A DNA stretch of 64,000 bases from Pasteurella atlantica (GTDB lineage Bacteria; Pseudomonadota; Gammaproteobacteria; Enterobacterales; Pasteurellaceae). Shown here one piece after another: positions 17,461 through 30,008 of this stretch. Made by a program: the position numbers and the translations under genes. The notes under the pieces are model-generated. The model searched no databases, had not been told where the DNA came from, and saw only the letters and a list, made by a program, of their open reading frames with translations. How positions within the stretch are numbered: position 1 is the stretch's first letter; each line of letters begins with the position of its first letter. The DNA is taken from positions 248,001 through 312,000 of the forward strand of contig NZ_OY856306.1 of NCBI RefSeq assembly GCF_963693435.1, given 5' to 3'.

Positions 17461-17940
17461 TCATTTATCAAAATAAAGTTCTATCTTCTCTTTTTCCGTT
17501 TGTAATTGTCGATATTTTACCCCTGCACTATCAAGCATTTTCTGTGATGCTTTTTGAGTATCCGTATGTGCATATTTATTTGATAAATAGACCACTTCTT
17601 TAATGCCACTTTGGATGATTGCTTTACTGCATTCATTACAAGGAAAAAGCCCAACATAGATAATACAATCTTTTAAGGATTTAATACTATTTAATATGGC
17701 ATTAAGTTCTGCGTGGCAAACATAGGGGTATTTGGTATCAAGTAAATCACCTTCTCTTGCCCAAGGGAAATCCTCATCTTTACACCCAGCAGGAAAGCCA
17801 TTATATCCTACTCCGATTATTCGGTGATCTTGATTCACAATACAAGCCCCCACCTGAGTATTAGGATCTTTACTTCTCATTGCTGATAGGATTGCAATCC
17901 CCATAAAATAGCAATCCCAATCAATATAATTTTTTCTCAT
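17461..17940 (-). CDS. dCMP deaminase (deoxycytidylate deaminase)
   Basis: Zinc-dependent deaminase converting dCMP to dUMP for thymidylate synthesis. 159 aa. The zinc and catalytic motif CHAELNAI (His and Glu) and the second cysteine pair PCNEC are present, as are the family blocks RSKDPNTQVGACIV and GYNGFPAGCKDEDFPW. Enterobacteria mainly obtain dUMP through dCTP deaminase, so this enzyme type is better known from phages, Firmicutes and eukaryotes. It is transcribed alone, downstream of rpoC and its terminator. A function in competence (ComEB-like) cannot be excluded but is not suggested by the neighbours. Confidence 0.92.
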   Translation of the reverse strand: MRKNYIDWDCYFMGIAILSAMRSKDPNTQVGACIVNQDHRIIGVGYNGFPAGCKDEDFPWAREGDLLDTKYPYVCHAELNAILNSIKSLKDCIIYVGLFPCNECSKAIIQSGIKEVVYLSNKYAHTDTQKASQKMLDSAGVKYRQLQTEKEKIELYFDK

Positions 17941-18030
17941 AATAATATCCTATAATTTTTTAAAATTTATCATCTTGCTCTTTTTAATCTAAGCTATTAA
18001 TTTTCTAAAATCAATATAAAATCTATAAAA

Positions 18031-18058
18031 AAACCCCTTACGTTTTAGTAAAGGGTTT
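18031..18058 (-). terminator. Terminator of the rpoBC operon
   Basis: AAACCCCTTA ... TAAAGGGTTT hairpin 30-60 bases after the rpoC stop, followed on the minus strand by a run of seven T residues. Confidence 0.85.
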
Positions 18059-18085
18059 ATTTATATTATTTAGATATCAATTCAA

Positions 18086-21000
18086 TTAATTATCTAAACC
18101 TGCATTTAATAACGCAGCTAAACTTTGAGCTGCTTCATCTGTTGCAGAAGATTGCTCTGTTGCAATTACAACAGGTTGCTCTTCAGACATCGCTACTGAT
18201 GTTAGATCTAGCTTAACTTCACTTTGTAAACGTTTCTGAGCACGTTTTTGGTGATACGCAAAACCAGTACCCGCAGGAATTAAACGACCAACAATTACGT
18301 TCTCTTTTAAGCCTCGTAATTCATCACGTTTACCCGCAACAGCGGCTTCAGTAAGCACACGTGTTGTTTCTTGGAACGATGCAGCAGAAATAAAGGATTC
18401 TGTTGCAAGTGATGCTTTGGTAATACCTAATAATTCACGTTGATATTCAACCAATGGTTTACCTTCTGCTTCACGTTTACGGTTCACAATTTTCACTCGT
18501 GCCACTTCAACCTGTTCTCCATTTAGGAATTCAGAGTCATATGCGTTTGTGATAATTCCTTTACGTAACATCTGACGAACAATTACCTCGATGTGCTTAT
18601 CGTTAATTTTTACCCCTTGTAAGCGGTAAACTTCTTGCACTTCGTTTACAATATAATCCGTTACTGCGTGAATACCACGTAAACGTAAGATATCGTGAGG
18701 CATTTCAGGACCATCGGAGATTACATCACCTCGTTGGATCATCTCACCTTCAAACACATTAAGCTGACGCCATTTTGGAATCATTTCTTCATATGCTTCG
18801 CCTTCTGCTGGTGTAATCACTAAACGGCGTTTTCCTTTGGTTTCTTTACCAAATGAAATAATACCTGAGATTTCTGCTAAGATTGCTGGTTCTTTTGGTT
18901 TACGTGCTTCAAATAAATCTGCTACGCGAGGAAGACCCCCTGTAATATCCTTAGTTCCCACAGATTCTTGTGGCATACGAGCTAACGCATCACCCACTGA
19001 AATCTCAGCACCATCTGTTAAGCTAACAATAGATTTACCGGCTAAGAAATAGTTAGCTGGCACATCGGTACCTGGAATCAATACATCATTGCCTTTTTTA
19101 TCCACCAGTTTTAATGCTGGACGCAAATCTTTACCTGTAGCAGTACGTTCACCAACATCTTGTACAACAATGGATGATAAACCTGTCAGCTCATCCGTTT
19201 GACGAGTAACAGTCACACCATCAATTACATCGCTAAACTGAATAAAACCACTAGCTTCTGCAATAATTGGTAATGCGTGAGGATCCCAGTTTGCAACGAC
19301 TTCACCCGCTTCAACTTCTGCTCCATCACCTTTAGAAAGAATAGTACCATAAGGCACTTTATATTTCTCTTTAGTACGACCAAAGGCATCAATAACCGTT
19401 ATTTCAGTAGTACGAGAAGTAATGACGAGTTTACCATTTTTGTTAGTTACAAATTTTGCGTTCGCCAGTTTTAATGTCCCTGCAGTTTTCACCTGAACGC
19501 TAGATTCTTTCGCTGCTGCTGATGCCGCACCCCCGATATGGAACGTACGCATCGTTAACTGTGTACCCGGTTCCCCGATTGATTGTGCTGCGATAACCCC
19601 AACTGCTTCACCTTGGTTGATGATATGACCACGAGCCAGATCACGTCCGTAACATTTTGCACACACACCGAAGTCTGTATCACAAGTTACTACTGAACGA
19701 ACCTTAATTACATCAACAGATTCAACATCAATCACATCACACCATTTTTCATCAAGTAATGTATTGCGAGGAATTAAAATTTCTTCTGTTCCAGGTTTAA
19801 CAACATCTTCGGCAACTACTCGTCCTAATACTCGCTCACGTAATGGTTCTTTAACATCACCACCTTCAATAAGCGGTGTCATTACAATACCTTTATCTGT
19901 TCCACAGTCATCTTCAACAATCACTAAATCTTGTGCCACATCAACTAAACGACGGGTTAAGTACCCAGAGTTTGCTGTTTTAAGTGCTGTATCCGCAAGA
20001 CCTTTACGTGCCCCATGGGTTGAGATAAAGTACTGAAGTACATTTAGACCTTCACGGAAGTTTGCCGTAATTGGTGTTTCGATGATCGAACCATCTGGTG
20101 CTGCCATCAGACCACGCATACCTGCAAGCTGACGAATCTGAGCTGCTGAACCACGTGCTCCTGAATCTGCCATCATAAAAATACTATTGAATGAAGGTTG
20201 TATTTCTATTTCACCTTGGCGGTTTTTAACTTCTTCTGTTGAAAGATTTTCCATCATCGCTTTTGCAACACGCTCATTAGCGGCTGCCCAAATATCGATG
20301 ACTTTATTGTAACGCTCACCTGCCGTAACTAAACCTGATTGGAACTGTTCTTGAATTTCCGCAACTTCCGTTTCTGCTGCTGAAATAATCGATTGTTTTT
20401 CATCAGGAATAACCATATCATCGATACCCACTGATGCACCACTACGTGCCGCATAAGCAAAACCGGTATACATAATTTGGTCAGCAAAAATAACACTCTC
20501 TTTCAAACCTAAATGACGATAGCTTTCGTTAATTAATTTTGAAATGGCTTTTTTACCTAATGTTTGGTTAAACAGTGCAAATGGCATACCTTTTGGTGCA
20601 ATCATCCATAAAATTGCACGACCCACAGTTGTATCGACTAAATTCGTTGTTGCAACATAGTTACCACTTTCTGATTTTTGATATTCCGTAATACGAACTT
20701 TAACACGTGCGTGTAATTCTGCTTGACCTGTACGGTACGCTTTTTCGGCTTCACGTGGATCTAAGAAATACATCCCTTCACCTAACGCATTGATATTTTC
20801 ACGCGTCATATAGTAAAGACCTAATACAACGTCCTGAGAAGGTACGATAATTGGCTCACCATTTGCAGGAGATAACACGTTGTTGGTTGACATCATTAAC
20901 GCACGCGCTTCCAATTGAGCTTCAAGTGTTAATGGTACGTGAACCGCCATTTGGTCTCCATCGAAGTCCGCATTGAATGCCGCACAAACTAATGGGTGTA

Positions 21001-22348
21001 ACTGAATCGCTTTACCTTCGATCAACAATGGTTCAAACGCTTGGATACCCAAACGGTGAAGTGTTGGTGCACGGTTTAATAAGATTGGGTGTTCACGGAT
21101 AACTTCTGCTAAGATATCCCAAACAATCGGCTCTTCACGCTCAACCATTTTCTTCGCCGCTTTGATTGTTGAAGCAATGCCACGACCTTCTAATTTAGAG
21201 TAAATAAATGGACGGAATAATTCCAACGCCATTTTTTTCGGTAAACCACATTGGTGTAAATGTAAATATGGACCTACGGTAATTACCGAACGACCTGAAT
21301 AATCTACACGTTTACCTAATAAGTTTTGACGGAAACGACCTTGTTTACCTTTGATCATATCCGCTAATGATTTAAGTGGACGACGGTTTGAACCCGTAAT
21401 TGCACGACCACGACGACCATTATCTAATAATGCGTCTACAGACTCTTGTAGCATACGTTTTTCGTTACGTACGATGATGTCTGGTGCAACTAAATCTAAT
21501 AAACGTTTTAAACGGTTATTACGGTTGATTACACGACGGTATAAATCATTCAAATCTGATGTTGCAAAACGACCACCATCAAGTGGCACTAATGGACGTA
21601 AATCTGGTGGTAATACAGGTAATACTTTTAATACCATCCACTCTGGTTTATTACCAGAATACTGGAAAGCTTCCAATACTTTTAAACGTTTGGTGATTTT
21701 TTTACGTTTGGTTTCTGAATTGGTTTCTTGTAATTCTTCACGCAACATTTCACATTCGTGATCTAAATCTAACTCACGAAGTAAATCTTGGATACCTTCT
21801 GCACCCATTTTTGCTTCAAATTCGTCACCCCAACGCTCTTCAGCTTCCCAGAATTGTTCTTCTGTTAATAACTGTGCTTTTTCAAGATCAGTCATACCTG
21901 GCTCTACAACCACATAAGATTCAAAATAAAGCACACGTTCAATATCACGTAATGGCATATCTAAAATAATACCAATACGAGATGGCAATGATTTTAAAAA
22001 CCAAATATGAGCCACTGGACACGCAAGATCAATATGACCCATACGATCACGACGCACTTTAGTTTGGGTAACTTCAACACCACATTTTTCACAAATTACA
22101 CCACGGTGTTTCAAGCGTTTGTATTTTCCACAAAGACACTCATAATCTTTTACTGGTCCAAAAATACGTGCGCAGAAAAGACCATCACGTTCTGGCTTAA
22201 ATGTTCGGTAATTAATTGTTTCTGGCTTTTTCACTTCTCCAAAAGACCACGAATGGATCTTATCTGGTGACGCTAAACCAATTTTAATTGCATCAAAATC
22301 ATCATTTGTTTGAGATTGTGATTTTAAAAACTTTACTAAGTCTTTCAC
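18086..22348 (-). CDS. rpoC: RNA polymerase beta' subunit
   Basis: Largest catalytic subunit of RNA polymerase, 1420 aa. The zinc-binding N-terminus has [20 protein letters not shown]; the active-site magnesium loop is [10 protein letters not shown]; the second zinc site holds [15 protein letters not shown]; the trigger-loop region has [11 protein letters not shown]. Start follows GGAG. It lies 141 bases downstream of rpoB in the same transcript. The intergenic gap contains an uptake signal-like inverted pair (22421-22477). No unusual substitutions were seen. Confidence 0.99.
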   Translation of the reverse strand: MKDLVKFLKSQSQTNDDFDAIKIGLASPDKIHSWSFGEVKKPETINYRTFKPERDGLFCARIFGPVKDYECLCGKYKRLKHRGVICEKCGVEVTQTKVRRDRMGHIDLACPVAHIWFLKSLPSRIGIILDMPLRDIERVLYFESYVVVEPGMTDLEKAQLLTEEQFWEAEERWGDEFEAKMGAEGIQDLLRELDLDHECEMLREELQETNSETKRKKITKRLKVLEAFQYSGNKPEWMVLKVLPVLPPDLRPLVPLDGGRFATSDLNDLYRRVINRNNRLKRLLDLVAPDIIVRNEKRMLQESVDALLDNGRRGRAITGSNRRPLKSLADMIKGKQGRFRQNLLGKRVDYSGRSVITVGPYLHLHQCGLPKKMALELFRPFIYSKLEGRGIASTIKAAKKMVEREEPIVWDILAEVIREHPILLNRAPTLHRLGIQAFEPLLIEGKAIQLHPLVCAAFNADFDGDQMAVHVPLTLEAQLEARALMMSTNNVLSPANGEPIIVPSQDVVLGLYYMTRENINALGEGMYFLDPREAEKAYRTGQAELHARVKVRITEYQKSESGNYVATTNLVDTTVGRAILWMIAPKGMPFALFNQTLGKKAISKLINESYRHLGLKESVIFADQIMYTGFAYAARSGASVGIDDMVIPDEKQSIISAAETEVAEIQEQFQSGLVTAGERYNKVIDIWAAANERVAKAMMENLSTEEVKNRQGEIEIQPSFNSIFMMADSGARGSAAQIRQLAGMRGLMAAPDGSIIETPITANFREGLNVLQYFISTHGARKGLADTALKTANSGYLTRRLVDVAQDLVIVEDDCGTDKGIVMTPLIEGGDVKEPLRERVLGRVVAEDVVKPGTEEILIPRNTLLDEKWCDVIDVESVDVIKVRSVVTCDTDFGVCAKCYGRDLARGHIINQGEAVGVIAAQSIGEPGTQLTMRTFHIGGAASAAAKESSVQVKTAGTLKLANAKFVTNKNGKLVITSRTTEITVIDAFGRTKEKYKVPYGTILSKGDGAEVEAGEVVANWDPHALPIIAEASGFIQFSDVIDGVTVTRQTDELTGLSSIVVQDVGERTATGKDLRPALKLVDKKGNDVLIPGTDVPANYFLAGKSIVSLTDGAEISVGDALARMPQESVGTKDITGGLPRVADLFEARKPKEPAILAEISGIISFGKETKGKRRLVITPAEGEAYEEMIPKWRQLNVFEGEMIQRGDVISDGPEMPHDILRLRGIHAVTDYIVNEVQEVYRLQGVKINDKHIEVIVRQMLRKGIITNAYDSEFLNGEQVEVARVKIVNRKREAEGKPLVEYQRELLGITKASLATESFISAASFQETTRVLTEAAVAGKRDELRGLKENVIVGRLIPAGTGFAYHQKRAQKRLQSEVKLDLTSVAMSEEQPVVIATEQSSATDEAAQSLAALLNAGLDN

Positions 22349-22489
22349 TTTCTACTCCTGACAAGGAATTAAAGTTTATTTAAGGCAATGCCTTAAACAA
22401 TGAAATTTTATTTTGTTGGAAGCGGTTAGATATTTTCAAAAATTTGCAAATTTTTAAGAGTATCTTACCGCTTTAAAGTAATATTTAGA

Positions 22490-25400
22490 TTACTTTGATT
22501 CATCCAACTCCATATCAATGGCTAATGCACGAATCTCTTTCGTAATTACATTAAAGGATTCTGGCATACCTGGTTCCATATGGTGTGAGCCATCCACAAT
22601 GTTTTTATACATTTTAGTTCGACCATTCACATCATCGGATTTAACCGTAAGCATTTCTTGTAGGGTATAAGCGGCACCATAAGCTTCTAATGCCCATACT
22701 TCCATCTCTCCGAAACGCTGACCACCAAATTGTGCTTTACCACCCAATGGCTGTTGAGTAACAAGACTATAAGAACCCGTTGAACGTGCGTGCATTTTAT
22801 CATCAACTAAGTGATTCAATTTCAGCATATACATATAACCAACTGTTACTGGACGTTCAAATTTTTCACCTGTACAACCATCATATAAAGTAATCTGACC
22901 AGATGCTGGCAATCCGCCTAATTCTAATAAGCCTTTAATTTCACTCTCATAAGCACCATCAAACACTGGAGTGGCAAGTGGCATACCTTTACGAAGATTT
23001 TCTGCTAATCGCATAACTTCTTCATCACTAAATGTATTTAAATCAACAACTTGCACACCTTGTCCTAAATCATACGCTTTTTGAATATACTCACGTAATT
23101 TAGCAATTTCTTGTTGTTGTTTAAGCATTTGGTTGATTTGATCACCAATACCTTTGGCCGCTAAACCTAGATGAGTTTCAAGGATCTGACCGATGTTCAT
23201 ACGAGATGGTACACCCAATGGGTTTAATACGATCTCAACAGGCTGACCATTTTCATCATACGGCATATCTTCCACAGGATTTATTTTTGAGATAACCCCT
23301 TTGTTACCGTGACGTCCCGCCATTTTATCACCAGGTTGAATATGGCGTTTAACCGCAAGGTAAACTTTAACCACTTTCAACACACCTGGTGCTAAATCAT
23401 CGCCTTGAATAATTTTGTTACGTTTGATTTCTAACTTACGTTCAAATTCTTTACGTAACTCTTCGTGCTGCTCAGCAAGTTGTTCAAGTTGATTTTGTTT
23501 TTCTTCGTCATCAATGGTTAACTCTAACCATTTTTCACGTTGTGTTTTATCAAGTTCAGCGTCTGATACACCACTTACAATCAACAAGTTGCGAACACGA
23601 GAGAATAAGCCAGCTTCAAGAATGGTTAATTCTTCCACTAAATCTTTCTTCGCTTCTTTCAACTGCATTTCTTCGATTTCTAATGCACGTTTATCTTTTT
23701 CTACACCATCACGGGTAAAGACTTGAACATCAATAACGGTACCTGAAATGCTGTTTGGTACACGTAATGATGAATCTTTTACGTCTGATGCTTTTTCACC
23801 GAAGATCGCTCGTAGTAATTTTTCTTCTGGGCTTAATTGAGTTTCGCCTTTTGGTGTAACTTTACCCACCAAAATGTCGCCACCTTTTACTTCAGCTCCC
23901 ACATAAACAATTCCTGATTCATCAAGTTTGCTTAATGCAGATTCACCTACGTTTGGAATATCCGCTGTGATTTCTTCTGAACCAAGTTTCGTATCACGTG
24001 CCACACAAGATAATTCTTGAATATGGATAGTTGTGAAACGATCTTCTTGAACCACACGCTCTGAAACTAACATTGAGTCTTCAAAGTTATATCCATTCCA
24101 AGGCATAAATGCCACACGAATATTTTGACCTAAGGCTAATTCACCTAAATCTGTTGAAGGACCATCTGCTAAAATTTCACCACGCTCTACTGGTTCGCCT
24201 AAATTCACACAAGGAATTTGGTTGATACAAGTATTTTGGTTTGAACGGGTATATTTAATTAAGTTATAAATATCAATCCCTGACTCACCCGCAATAGTTT
24301 CATCTTCGTTTACTTTCACGACGATACGAGATGCATCCACATATTGGATTGTACCGCCACGTTTAGCTACAACAGCAACACCTGAATCAAGTGCAACGGC
24401 TTTTTCTGTACCTGTACCGACTAATGGTTTGTCCGCACGTAATGTTGGCACGGCTTGACGTTGCATATTCGCACCCATTAAGGCACGGTTCGCATCATCG
24501 TGTTCCAAGAATGGAATTAATGCTGCTGCCACAGATACCATCTGTTGTGGTGAAACGTCCATATATTGAATATCTTCTGGACGGAATAAACCTGATTCAC
24601 CGTGTTCTCCACGAGCAGTCACATAAGTATCTGTGAAACGTAAGTTTTCGTCTAAGTTTGCATTTGCCTGAGCAATCACATACTGACCTTCTTCAATTGC
24701 TGATAAGTATTCAATTTCTTCCGTTACTTGACCATCAACAACTTTACGATATGGTGTTTCTAAGAAACCATAGCTGTTCGTACGAGCATAAACTGAAAGT
24801 GAGTTGATCAAACCGATATTTGGACCCTCTGGGGTTTCAATCGGACATACACGACCATAGTGAGTATTATGAACATCTCGAACTTCAAAGCCTGCACGCT
24901 CACGGGTTAAACCACCAGGACCTAATGCAGAAATACGACGTTTATGGGTGACTTCTGAAAGCGGGTTATTTTGATCCATAAATTGCGAAAGTTGTGAAGA
25001 TCCGAAGAACTCTTTCACTGCCGCAGAAATAGGTTTTGCATTGATCAGATCTTGTGGAGTTACACCCTCTAAATCGCCTAATGATAAACGCTCACGAACC
25101 GCACGTTCAACACGCACTAAACCGATACGGAATTGGTTTTCAGCCATTTCACCCACCGAACGAATACGACGGTTTCCTAAATGGTCAATATCATCAACTT
25201 CACCACGACCATTACGAATTTCAATCAGTTTTTTCATTACGCCAACGATATCATCGCTGCTTAAAATACTTGAACCTTCTTCTCCTGGAATATCCAAAGA
25301 GCGATTAAATTTCATACGACCCACAGAAGAAAGATCATAACGATCTGTTGAGAAGAACATATTATCAAATAAGCCTTCAGCTGCTTCTTTTGTTGGTGGT

Positions 25401-26521
25401 TCGCCTGGACGCATCATTCGATAAATTTCAACTAATGCACTTAAACGATCTGTTGTTGAATCTACGCGTAATGTTTCTGAAATATAAGCACCGTGATCTA
25501 AATCATTGGTAAATAATACATCAATTTCTTTATAACCTGCAGCACTCAATTTAGCTAATAATTCTAAATTAATTTCATCATTTGCAGAACAAACGACTTC
25601 TCCAGTTTCAAGATCAATATAATCTTTCGCTGTAACTTTACCAACGATATACTCAACTGGTACTTCAATTTGGGCTATATTATCTTTTTCCAAGTTACGA
25701 ATATGACGAGCGGTAATACGACGACCCGCTTCTACGTACACGTTGCCATTTGCTTCAATATCAAATGCAGCTGTTTCACCACGTAAACGCTCTGGTACTA
25801 ACGTCATCAATAATTTATTATCTTCAATCTTAAATGTAATAGTATCGAAAAATAAATTTAAAATTTCTTCTGTTGAATAGCCTAATGCACGTAGAATGAT
25901 CGTCGCGGGTAATTTACGACGACGGTCAATACGAGCAAATAAATTATCTTTTGGATCAAACTCAAAATCTAACCACGATCCACGGTAAGGAATAATACGT
26001 GCGTTATACAGGACTTTACCTGATGAATGAGTTTTACCTTTATCACTATCAAAAAATACACCTGGACTACGGTGTAATTGCGATACAATTACACGCTCTG
26101 TACCATTGATAACAAATGTTCCATTGTTTGTCATCAATGGAATTTCACCCATATATACTTTTTGTTCTTTAATATCTTTTACTGTTCCAGCAACGGCTTC
26201 ACGATCATAAGTTACCAAACGAAGTTTTACTCGCAATGGAGCAGCATAGGTAATTCCACGAATTTGGCACTCACGAACATCAAATGTTGGTTCGCCTAAT
26301 TCATAAGAAACGTATTGTAATTCAGTACTACCATTGTTACTTACAATAGGAAAAACTGAACGGAATGCCGCTTCTAAACCTAGTTGTCCTTCTGGATCTT
26401 TTTGGATAAACTTATCGAAAGAATCAAGCTGAATTGTTAACAAATAAGGAACATTCAAAACTTGCTGACGTTTACCGAAGCTTTTACGGATACGTTTTTT
26501 CTCTGAATAGGAATACGTCAT
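22490..26521 (-). CDS. rpoB: RNA polymerase beta subunit
   Basis: Catalytic subunit of RNA polymerase, 1343 aa, nearly the same length as in E. coli. Starts [18 protein letters not shown]. The rifampicin-pocket region reads [31 protein letters not shown] written in two parts ([16 protein letters not shown], then [14 protein letters not shown]), i.e. wild-type-like. C-terminal blocks include [14 protein letters not shown] and [18 protein letters not shown]. It is preceded by the rplL-rpoB intergenic region with a terminator-like attenuator. Confidence 0.99.
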   Translation of the reverse strand: MTYSYSEKKRIRKSFGKRQQVLNVPYLLTIQLDSFDKFIQKDPEGQLGLEAAFRSVFPIVSNNGSTELQYVSYELGEPTFDVRECQIRGITYAAPLRVKLRLVTYDREAVAGTVKDIKEQKVYMGEIPLMTNNGTFVINGTERVIVSQLHRSPGVFFDSDKGKTHSSGKVLYNARIIPYRGSWLDFEFDPKDNLFARIDRRRKLPATIILRALGYSTEEILNLFFDTITFKIEDNKLLMTLVPERLRGETAAFDIEANGNVYVEAGRRITARHIRNLEKDNIAQIEVPVEYIVGKVTAKDYIDLETGEVVCSANDEINLELLAKLSAAGYKEIDVLFTNDLDHGAYISETLRVDSTTDRLSALVEIYRMMRPGEPPTKEAAEGLFDNMFFSTDRYDLSSVGRMKFNRSLDIPGEEGSSILSSDDIVGVMKKLIEIRNGRGEVDDIDHLGNRRIRSVGEMAENQFRIGLVRVERAVRERLSLGDLEGVTPQDLINAKPISAAVKEFFGSSQLSQFMDQNNPLSEVTHKRRISALGPGGLTRERAGFEVRDVHNTHYGRVCPIETPEGPNIGLINSLSVYARTNSYGFLETPYRKVVDGQVTEEIEYLSAIEEGQYVIAQANANLDENLRFTDTYVTARGEHGESGLFRPEDIQYMDVSPQQMVSVAAALIPFLEHDDANRALMGANMQRQAVPTLRADKPLVGTGTEKAVALDSGVAVVAKRGGTIQYVDASRIVVKVNEDETIAGESGIDIYNLIKYTRSNQNTCINQIPCVNLGEPVERGEILADGPSTDLGELALGQNIRVAFMPWNGYNFEDSMLVSERVVQEDRFTTIHIQELSCVARDTKLGSEEITADIPNVGESALSKLDESGIVYVGAEVKGGDILVGKVTPKGETQLSPEEKLLRAIFGEKASDVKDSSLRVPNSISGTVIDVQVFTRDGVEKDKRALEIEEMQLKEAKKDLVEELTILEAGLFSRVRNLLIVSGVSDAELDKTQREKWLELTIDDEEKQNQLEQLAEQHEELRKEFERKLEIKRNKIIQGDDLAPGVLKVVKVYLAVKRHIQPGDKMAGRHGNKGVISKINPVEDMPYDENGQPVEIVLNPLGVPSRMNIGQILETHLGLAAKGIGDQINQMLKQQQEIAKLREYIQKAYDLGQGVQVVDLNTFSDEEVMRLAENLRKGMPLATPVFDGAYESEIKGLLELGGLPASGQITLYDGCTGEKFERPVTVGYMYMLKLNHLVDDKMHARSTGSYSLVTQQPLGGKAQFGGQRFGEMEVWALEAYGAAYTLQEMLTVKSDDVNGRTKMYKNIVDGSHHMEPGMPESFNVITKEIRALAIDMELDESK

Positions 26522-26771
26522 TTTTTATATCTCTACTATTGATTCTTTAGTTGAATTCACAATCCTGCACTCAGAAGAGGCTGGAAGTGGCATAAAAAGT
26601 AAATTATTATTTACTCTTCTTAATTACGAGGTGTCGTTTTCCAACTCTGCAAGCTATAAGTCAAAAATCACTACTTATAGGGCATAAGCTGGAGAAATGG
26701 AGTTAGTTTTACTAACTATAATTCAGTAGACTAAAACGACAAAATCTACTCAAATTCTTTAAAGTACAAAA

Positions 26772-26795
26772 GGCTGATGGAAAAATCCACCAGCC
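26772..26795 (-). terminator. Attenuator/terminator between rplL and rpoB
   Basis: GGCTGGTGGA-TTTT-TCCATCAGCC on the minus strand followed by CTTTTG, 36 bases after the rplL stop. Because rpoB lacks an obvious separate promoter, this is expected to terminate only part of the transcripts, as in E. coli. The rest of 26522-26830 shows further dyads (a possible RNase processing region) and no gene. Confidence 0.75.
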
Positions 26796-26830
26796 ATTGT
26801 CTCTAAAAGAGCATAACAGAAAAATCAAAA

Positions 26831-27193
26831 TTATTTGATTTCTACTTCTGCGCCCGCTTCTTCTAATTGTTTTTTAAGTGCTTCAGCTTCATCTTTAGCA
26901 ACACCTTCTTTTAAGGTTGCTGGTGCTGATTCAACTAAGTCTTTCGCTTCTTTTAAGCCTAAACCAGTTGCACCACGTACCGCTTTGATTGCTGCTACTT
27001 TATTAGCACCTGCTGCTTTTAATACAACATCAAATTCTGTTTTTTCTTCTGCTGCTTCAGCTGGTCCTGCAACTACCGCTGCTGCCGCTGCTGATACACC
27101 AAATTTTTCTTCCATTGCAGAAATTAATTCTACGATTTCAGTTACTGATTTTGAAGCAATCGCTTCAATGATTTGTTCATTAGTTAATGACAT
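26831..27193 (-). CDS. rplL: 50S ribosomal protein L7/L12
   Basis: Stalk protein of the large ribosomal subunit that recruits translation GTPases. 120 aa with the classic organisation: N-terminal dimerisation helix pair ([20 protein letters not shown]), Ala/Glu-rich hinge ([17 protein letters not shown]) and a globular C-terminal domain with [19 protein letters not shown]. 65 bases downstream of rplJ, preceding the attenuator and rpoB. The long plus-strand frame opposite it is only an antisense shadow. Confidence 0.99.
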   Translation of the reverse strand: MSLTNEQIIEAIASKSVTEIVELISAMEEKFGVSAAAAAVVAGPAEAAEEKTEFDVVLKAAGANKVAAIKAVRGATGLGLKEAKDLVESAPATLKEGVAKDEAEALKKQLEEAGAEVEIK

Positions 27194-27258
27194 AACAATT
27201 GTTTCCTAAAATAAAAAAGTTAATAATTGCACAACTTAATCTAGTTTAATCACTAAAA

Positions 27259-27750
27259 TTAAGCTGCGGCTTCCATTTGATCACGAAGAGCTGCAAGAGT
27301 ACGAACAAGTTTGCCCGCTGAAGCTTCTTTCATTACACTCATTAATTGAGCGATTCCTTCGTCAAACGTTGGTAATGTTGCCAAGAAGTTTGGATCTTGG
27401 ATTTTACCTTCAAAGGCTGCACCTTTAATTTCAAACTTATCGTTTGCTTTAGCAAAGTCTTTGAACAAACGTGCTGCTGCACCTGGGTGTTCATTTGAAA
27501 AAGCGATAAGTGTTGGACCTACAAATGCGTCTTTTAAACACTCATATTCTGTCCCTTCTACTGCACGGCGTAACAAAGTATTACGAACCACACGAATAGA
27601 AACGCCAGCTTCACGAGCTGATTTACGCAATTCAGTCATTTTACCTACAGTCACACCACGAGAATCCGCGATAACTGCAGACAGCGCACCTTTGGCTGTT
27701 TCATTTACTTCAGCAACAATTGCTTGTTTGTCTTGAAGATTTAATGCCAT
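27259..27750 (-). CDS. rplJ: 50S ribosomal protein L10
   Basis: Binds 23S rRNA and anchors L7/L12 dimers; also the translational repressor of its own operon. 163 aa, starting [26 protein letters not shown], with [20 protein letters not shown] and a C-terminal helix for L7/L12 binding. Start codon follows CAGGAG. A long structured leader (about 27860-28010) precedes it, consistent with autogenous control by L10-L12. Confidence 0.99.
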   Translation of the reverse strand: MALNLQDKQAIVAEVNETAKGALSAVIADSRGVTVGKMTELRKSAREAGVSIRVVRNTLLRRAVEGTEYECLKDAFVGPTLIAFSNEHPGAAARLFKDFAKANDKFEIKGAAFEGKIQDPNFLATLPTFDEGIAQLMSVMKEASAGKLVRTLAALRDQMEAAA

Positions 27751-27859
27751 TGGTTTTAGCTCCTGATACCTCTGCCGTTTATCTCTCTATAACATAAGTA
27801 TAAATAAATTAAGCGGTCAGATTTTTTCTAAAATTCTCAAAAATAATTTACATTACCCT

Positions 27860-28010
27860 TGAGGCTAAAGGTGAACAGAAGCAGAAAAAATTCTTCTATC
27901 GTTCTGACACCATCTACGCAGGAAAATTAAGAAAACACACCTACAATATTATAAGCGTTCTCACCTACGGTCTTGGACGGGACTTGAAAAAGGTCAAGCA
28001 CCAACCAGAA
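27860..28010 (-). ncRNA. Ribosomal L10 leader (autoregulatory mRNA structure)
   Basis: The minus strand upstream of rplJ has GGTTGGTGCTTGACC, then CAAGTCCCGTCCAAGACC and GTAGGTG (27962-28006), which resembles the conserved L10-binding part of the rplJ leader as I remember it from gammaproteobacteria. Exact boundaries need a covariance model. The stretch 27751-28095 otherwise holds the two hairpins listed next and no gene. Confidence 0.7.
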
Positions 28011-28030
28011 ATAGACTAAAATAGTCTAAA

Positions 28031-28088
28031 GGGTCGAAAATTGTAACAATAATTTTCAACCCTGTAAAGTGATGAATTTATCATCACT
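28031..28088 (-). other. Tandem hairpins between rplA and rplJ
   Basis: AGTGATGA/TCATCACT (28068-28088) and a longer stem GGGTTGAAAATT/AATTTTCGACCC (28031-28062) lie just after the rplA stop. No clear T run follows the first, so they are more likely processing or partial termination signals within the rplKAJL transcript. Confidence 0.45.
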
Positions 28089-28095
28089 CAAAAAG

Positions 28096-28791
28096 TTAGA
28101 TAGTTAATGAAGCTTGATCCACTTCAACACCAGCACCTTGAGTGGTAGAAAGGCTTACTTTCTTAACGAAAACACCTTTTGCTGTTGTTGGGCGAGCTTT
28201 AATTACTGCACCTAAAAATGCTTCTAAATTTTCTTTTAATTGCTCTTCAGAGAAGTTAGCTTTACCAATTGAAGTATGGATAATACCATTTTTATCATTA
28301 CGGTAACGAACCTGACCTGATTTCGCATTTTTCACTGCTTCAGCAACGTTTGGTGTCACAGTTCCAACTTTAGGGTTTGGCATTAAACCACGTGGACCTA
28401 AAATTTGACCTAATTGACCCACAACACGCATTGCATCTGGAGAAGCAATCACAACGTCAAAGTTCATTTCGCCTTTTTTCACTAATTCAGCAAGATCGTC
28501 CATACCCACGATGTCCGCACCCGCTTCTTTCGCAGCGTCTGCATTTGCACCTTGTGTGAATACTGCTACACGCACATCACGACCTGTTCCGTGTGGTAAC
28601 ACAGTTGCACCACGCACGTTTTGGTCTGATTTACGAGGATCGATACCTAGATTAACTGCGACATCAACGCTTTCAACAAATTTTGCTGTTGCTAATTTTT
28701 TCAATAAAACAACTGCTTCGTTGATTTCATAAGATTTAGTAGCGTCAACACTTTCTCTAATTGCTTTCATACGCTTAGTAAGTTTAGCCAT
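28096..28791 (-). CDS. rplA: 50S ribosomal protein L1
   Basis: L1 stalk protein of the large subunit involved in E-site tRNA release, and repressor of rplK-rplA in related bacteria. 231 aa. Begins [21 protein letters not shown]; contains the signature [15 protein letters not shown]. It starts three bases after the rplK stop, so the two are translationally coupled. Confidence 0.99.
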   Translation of the reverse strand: MAKLTKRMKAIRESVDATKSYEINEAVVLLKKLATAKFVESVDVAVNLGIDPRKSDQNVRGATVLPHGTGRDVRVAVFTQGANADAAKEAGADIVGMDDLAELVKKGEMNFDVVIASPDAMRVVGQLGQILGPRGLMPNPKVGTVTPNVAEAVKNAKSGQVRYRNDKNGIIHTSIGKANFSEEQLKENLEAFLGAVIKARPTTAKGVFVKKVSLSTTQGAGVEVDQASLTI

Positions 28792-28794
28792 TGA

Positions 28795-29223
28795 TTAGTC
28801 CTCCACCACTAAACCCATTGAACGTGCAGTACCTTCAATAGATTTCATCATTGTTTCAATAGTTGCACCCGTCATATCCGCCGCTTTTAATTCTGCGATT
28901 TCTTGAACTTGTGCACGAGTTACTTTACCTACTTTAGTTTTGTTAGGTACACCAGAACCAGATTTAACGCCGGCTGCTTTTTTCAACAATACCGCTGCTG
29001 GTGGTGTTTTAGTAATGAAGGTGAAAGAACGGTCTGCGTAAACTGTGATTACAACAGGAATAGGTAAACCTTTTTCCATACTGTCAGTTCTTGCGTTGAA
29101 CGCTTTACAGAATTCCATAATATTCACACCGTGTTGACCTAATGCAGGACCAACAGGTGGACTTGGGTTTGCCGCACCAGCTGCAACTTGCAACTTAATA
29201 TAGGCTTGTACTTTCTTTGCCAT
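28795..29223 (-). CDS. rplK: 50S ribosomal protein L11
   Basis: Component of the GTPase-associated centre with 23S rRNA. 142 aa. N-terminal domain has [20 protein letters not shown] and [18 protein letters not shown]-terminal RNA-binding domain [20 protein letters not shown]. First gene of rplKA. The upstream gap to nusG contains an uptake signal at 29374-29409 and probably the rplK promoter, which I could not pin down. Confidence 0.99.
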   Translation of the reverse strand: MAKKVQAYIKLQVAAGAANPSPPVGPALGQHGVNIMEFCKAFNARTDSMEKGLPIPVVITVYADRSFTFITKTPPAAVLLKKAAGVKSGSGVPNKTKVGKVTRAQVQEIAELKAADMTGATIETMMKSIEGTARSMGLVVED

Positions 29224-29373
29224 TTTTGATTTCCTCTTAATGGGTAATAACGCTAAAAATTAGCTTCCCGTTGTTATATAAAAAATATATAAAGACCGCA
29301 GATTTTAATGAATCCACGATCATTTTTCAAGCAAAACCTAACGATTTCACAAAAATATAAAAACTCACCGAAA

Positions 29374-29409
29374 ACAAGCGGTCAGTTTTTGATAAAAATT
29401 TACAATTTA
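29374..29409 (+). repeat. DNA-uptake signal sequence between nusG and rplK
   Basis: Core ACAAGCGGT at 29374-29382 followed by CAGTTTTT and AAAATTTACAAATT. Apl-type signal. Other cores on either strand are at 39805-39813 (kdsC), 58067-58075 (before clcA) and 61626-61634 (after tpiA). Confidence 0.75.
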
Positions 29410-29410
29410 A

Positions 29411-30007
29411 TTAACTCTGTTTTTCAATCTGATTAAAGGCTAATTCCACGGGTGTTGCACGACCAAAGATTGAAACCGATACTTTAACTCGACTTTTCTC
29501 ATAATCCACTTCTTCCACTGTACCAGAAAAGTCTGCAAATGGACCTTCAGTAACACGAACCAATTCTCCTGGTTGGAAAGTGGTTTTGTGTTTTGGCTTA
29601 TCAGAAGTTTCTTGAAGGCGATTTAAAATACGATCTGCTTCTTTTTGAGTAATTGGAGCAGGTCTATCCGCTGTTCCACCAATAAAGCCTAATACACGAG
29701 GCACACTTTTAACCAAATGCCACGTTTCATCGTTCATATCCATCTGTACAAGAACATAACCTGGAAAAAATTTACGCTCAGATTTACGACGCTTGCCCGC
29801 TACAGTCTCAATCACTTCTTCCGTTGGTACTAATACTTCACCAAACTGATCTTCCATTTGGTGTTGTTTAATGTATTCACGCAAAGTAATTGCGACACGA
29901 GATTCAAAACCAGAAAAAGCTTGTAAGACATACCAACGTTTATCACTCTTTGTTACTACTTCTTCTTGCTGTTCTTGTGATTCCATTTCTACTTCAACTT
30001 CACTCAT
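29411..30007 (-). CDS. nusG: Transcription termination/antitermination factor NusG
   Basis: Binds RNA polymerase and couples it to Rho or ribosomes. 198 aa: the core from [13 protein letters not shown] onward matches the usual NGN domain, and the C-terminal KOW domain reads [21 protein letters not shown]. About 17 residues longer than the E. coli protein because of a Glu/Gln-rich N-terminal extension ([19 protein letters not shown]); an internal Met at residue 8 is an alternative start. It begins two bases ahead of the end of secE, which is typical coupling. Confidence 0.98.
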   Translation of the reverse strand: MSEVEVEMESQEQQEEVVTKSDKRWYVLQAFSGFESRVAITLREYIKQHQMEDQFGEVLVPTEEVIETVAGKRRKSERKFFPGYVLVQMDMNDETWHLVKSVPRVLGFIGGTADRPAPITQKEADRILNRLQETSDKPKHKTTFQPGELVRVTEGPFADFSGTVEEVDYEKSRVKVSVSIFGRATPVELAFNQIEKQS

Positions 30008-30008
30008 T

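Noticed and set aside
26835-27209. 124-aa plus-strand frame opposite rplL
   Set aside because: Ser/Ala-rich composition is the antisense reading of the Ala/Glu-rich L7/L12 gene.
28068-28088. Hairpin after rplA considered as a full terminator
   Set aside because: No T run follows on the minus strand and the L10 leader continues, so full termination is unlikely.
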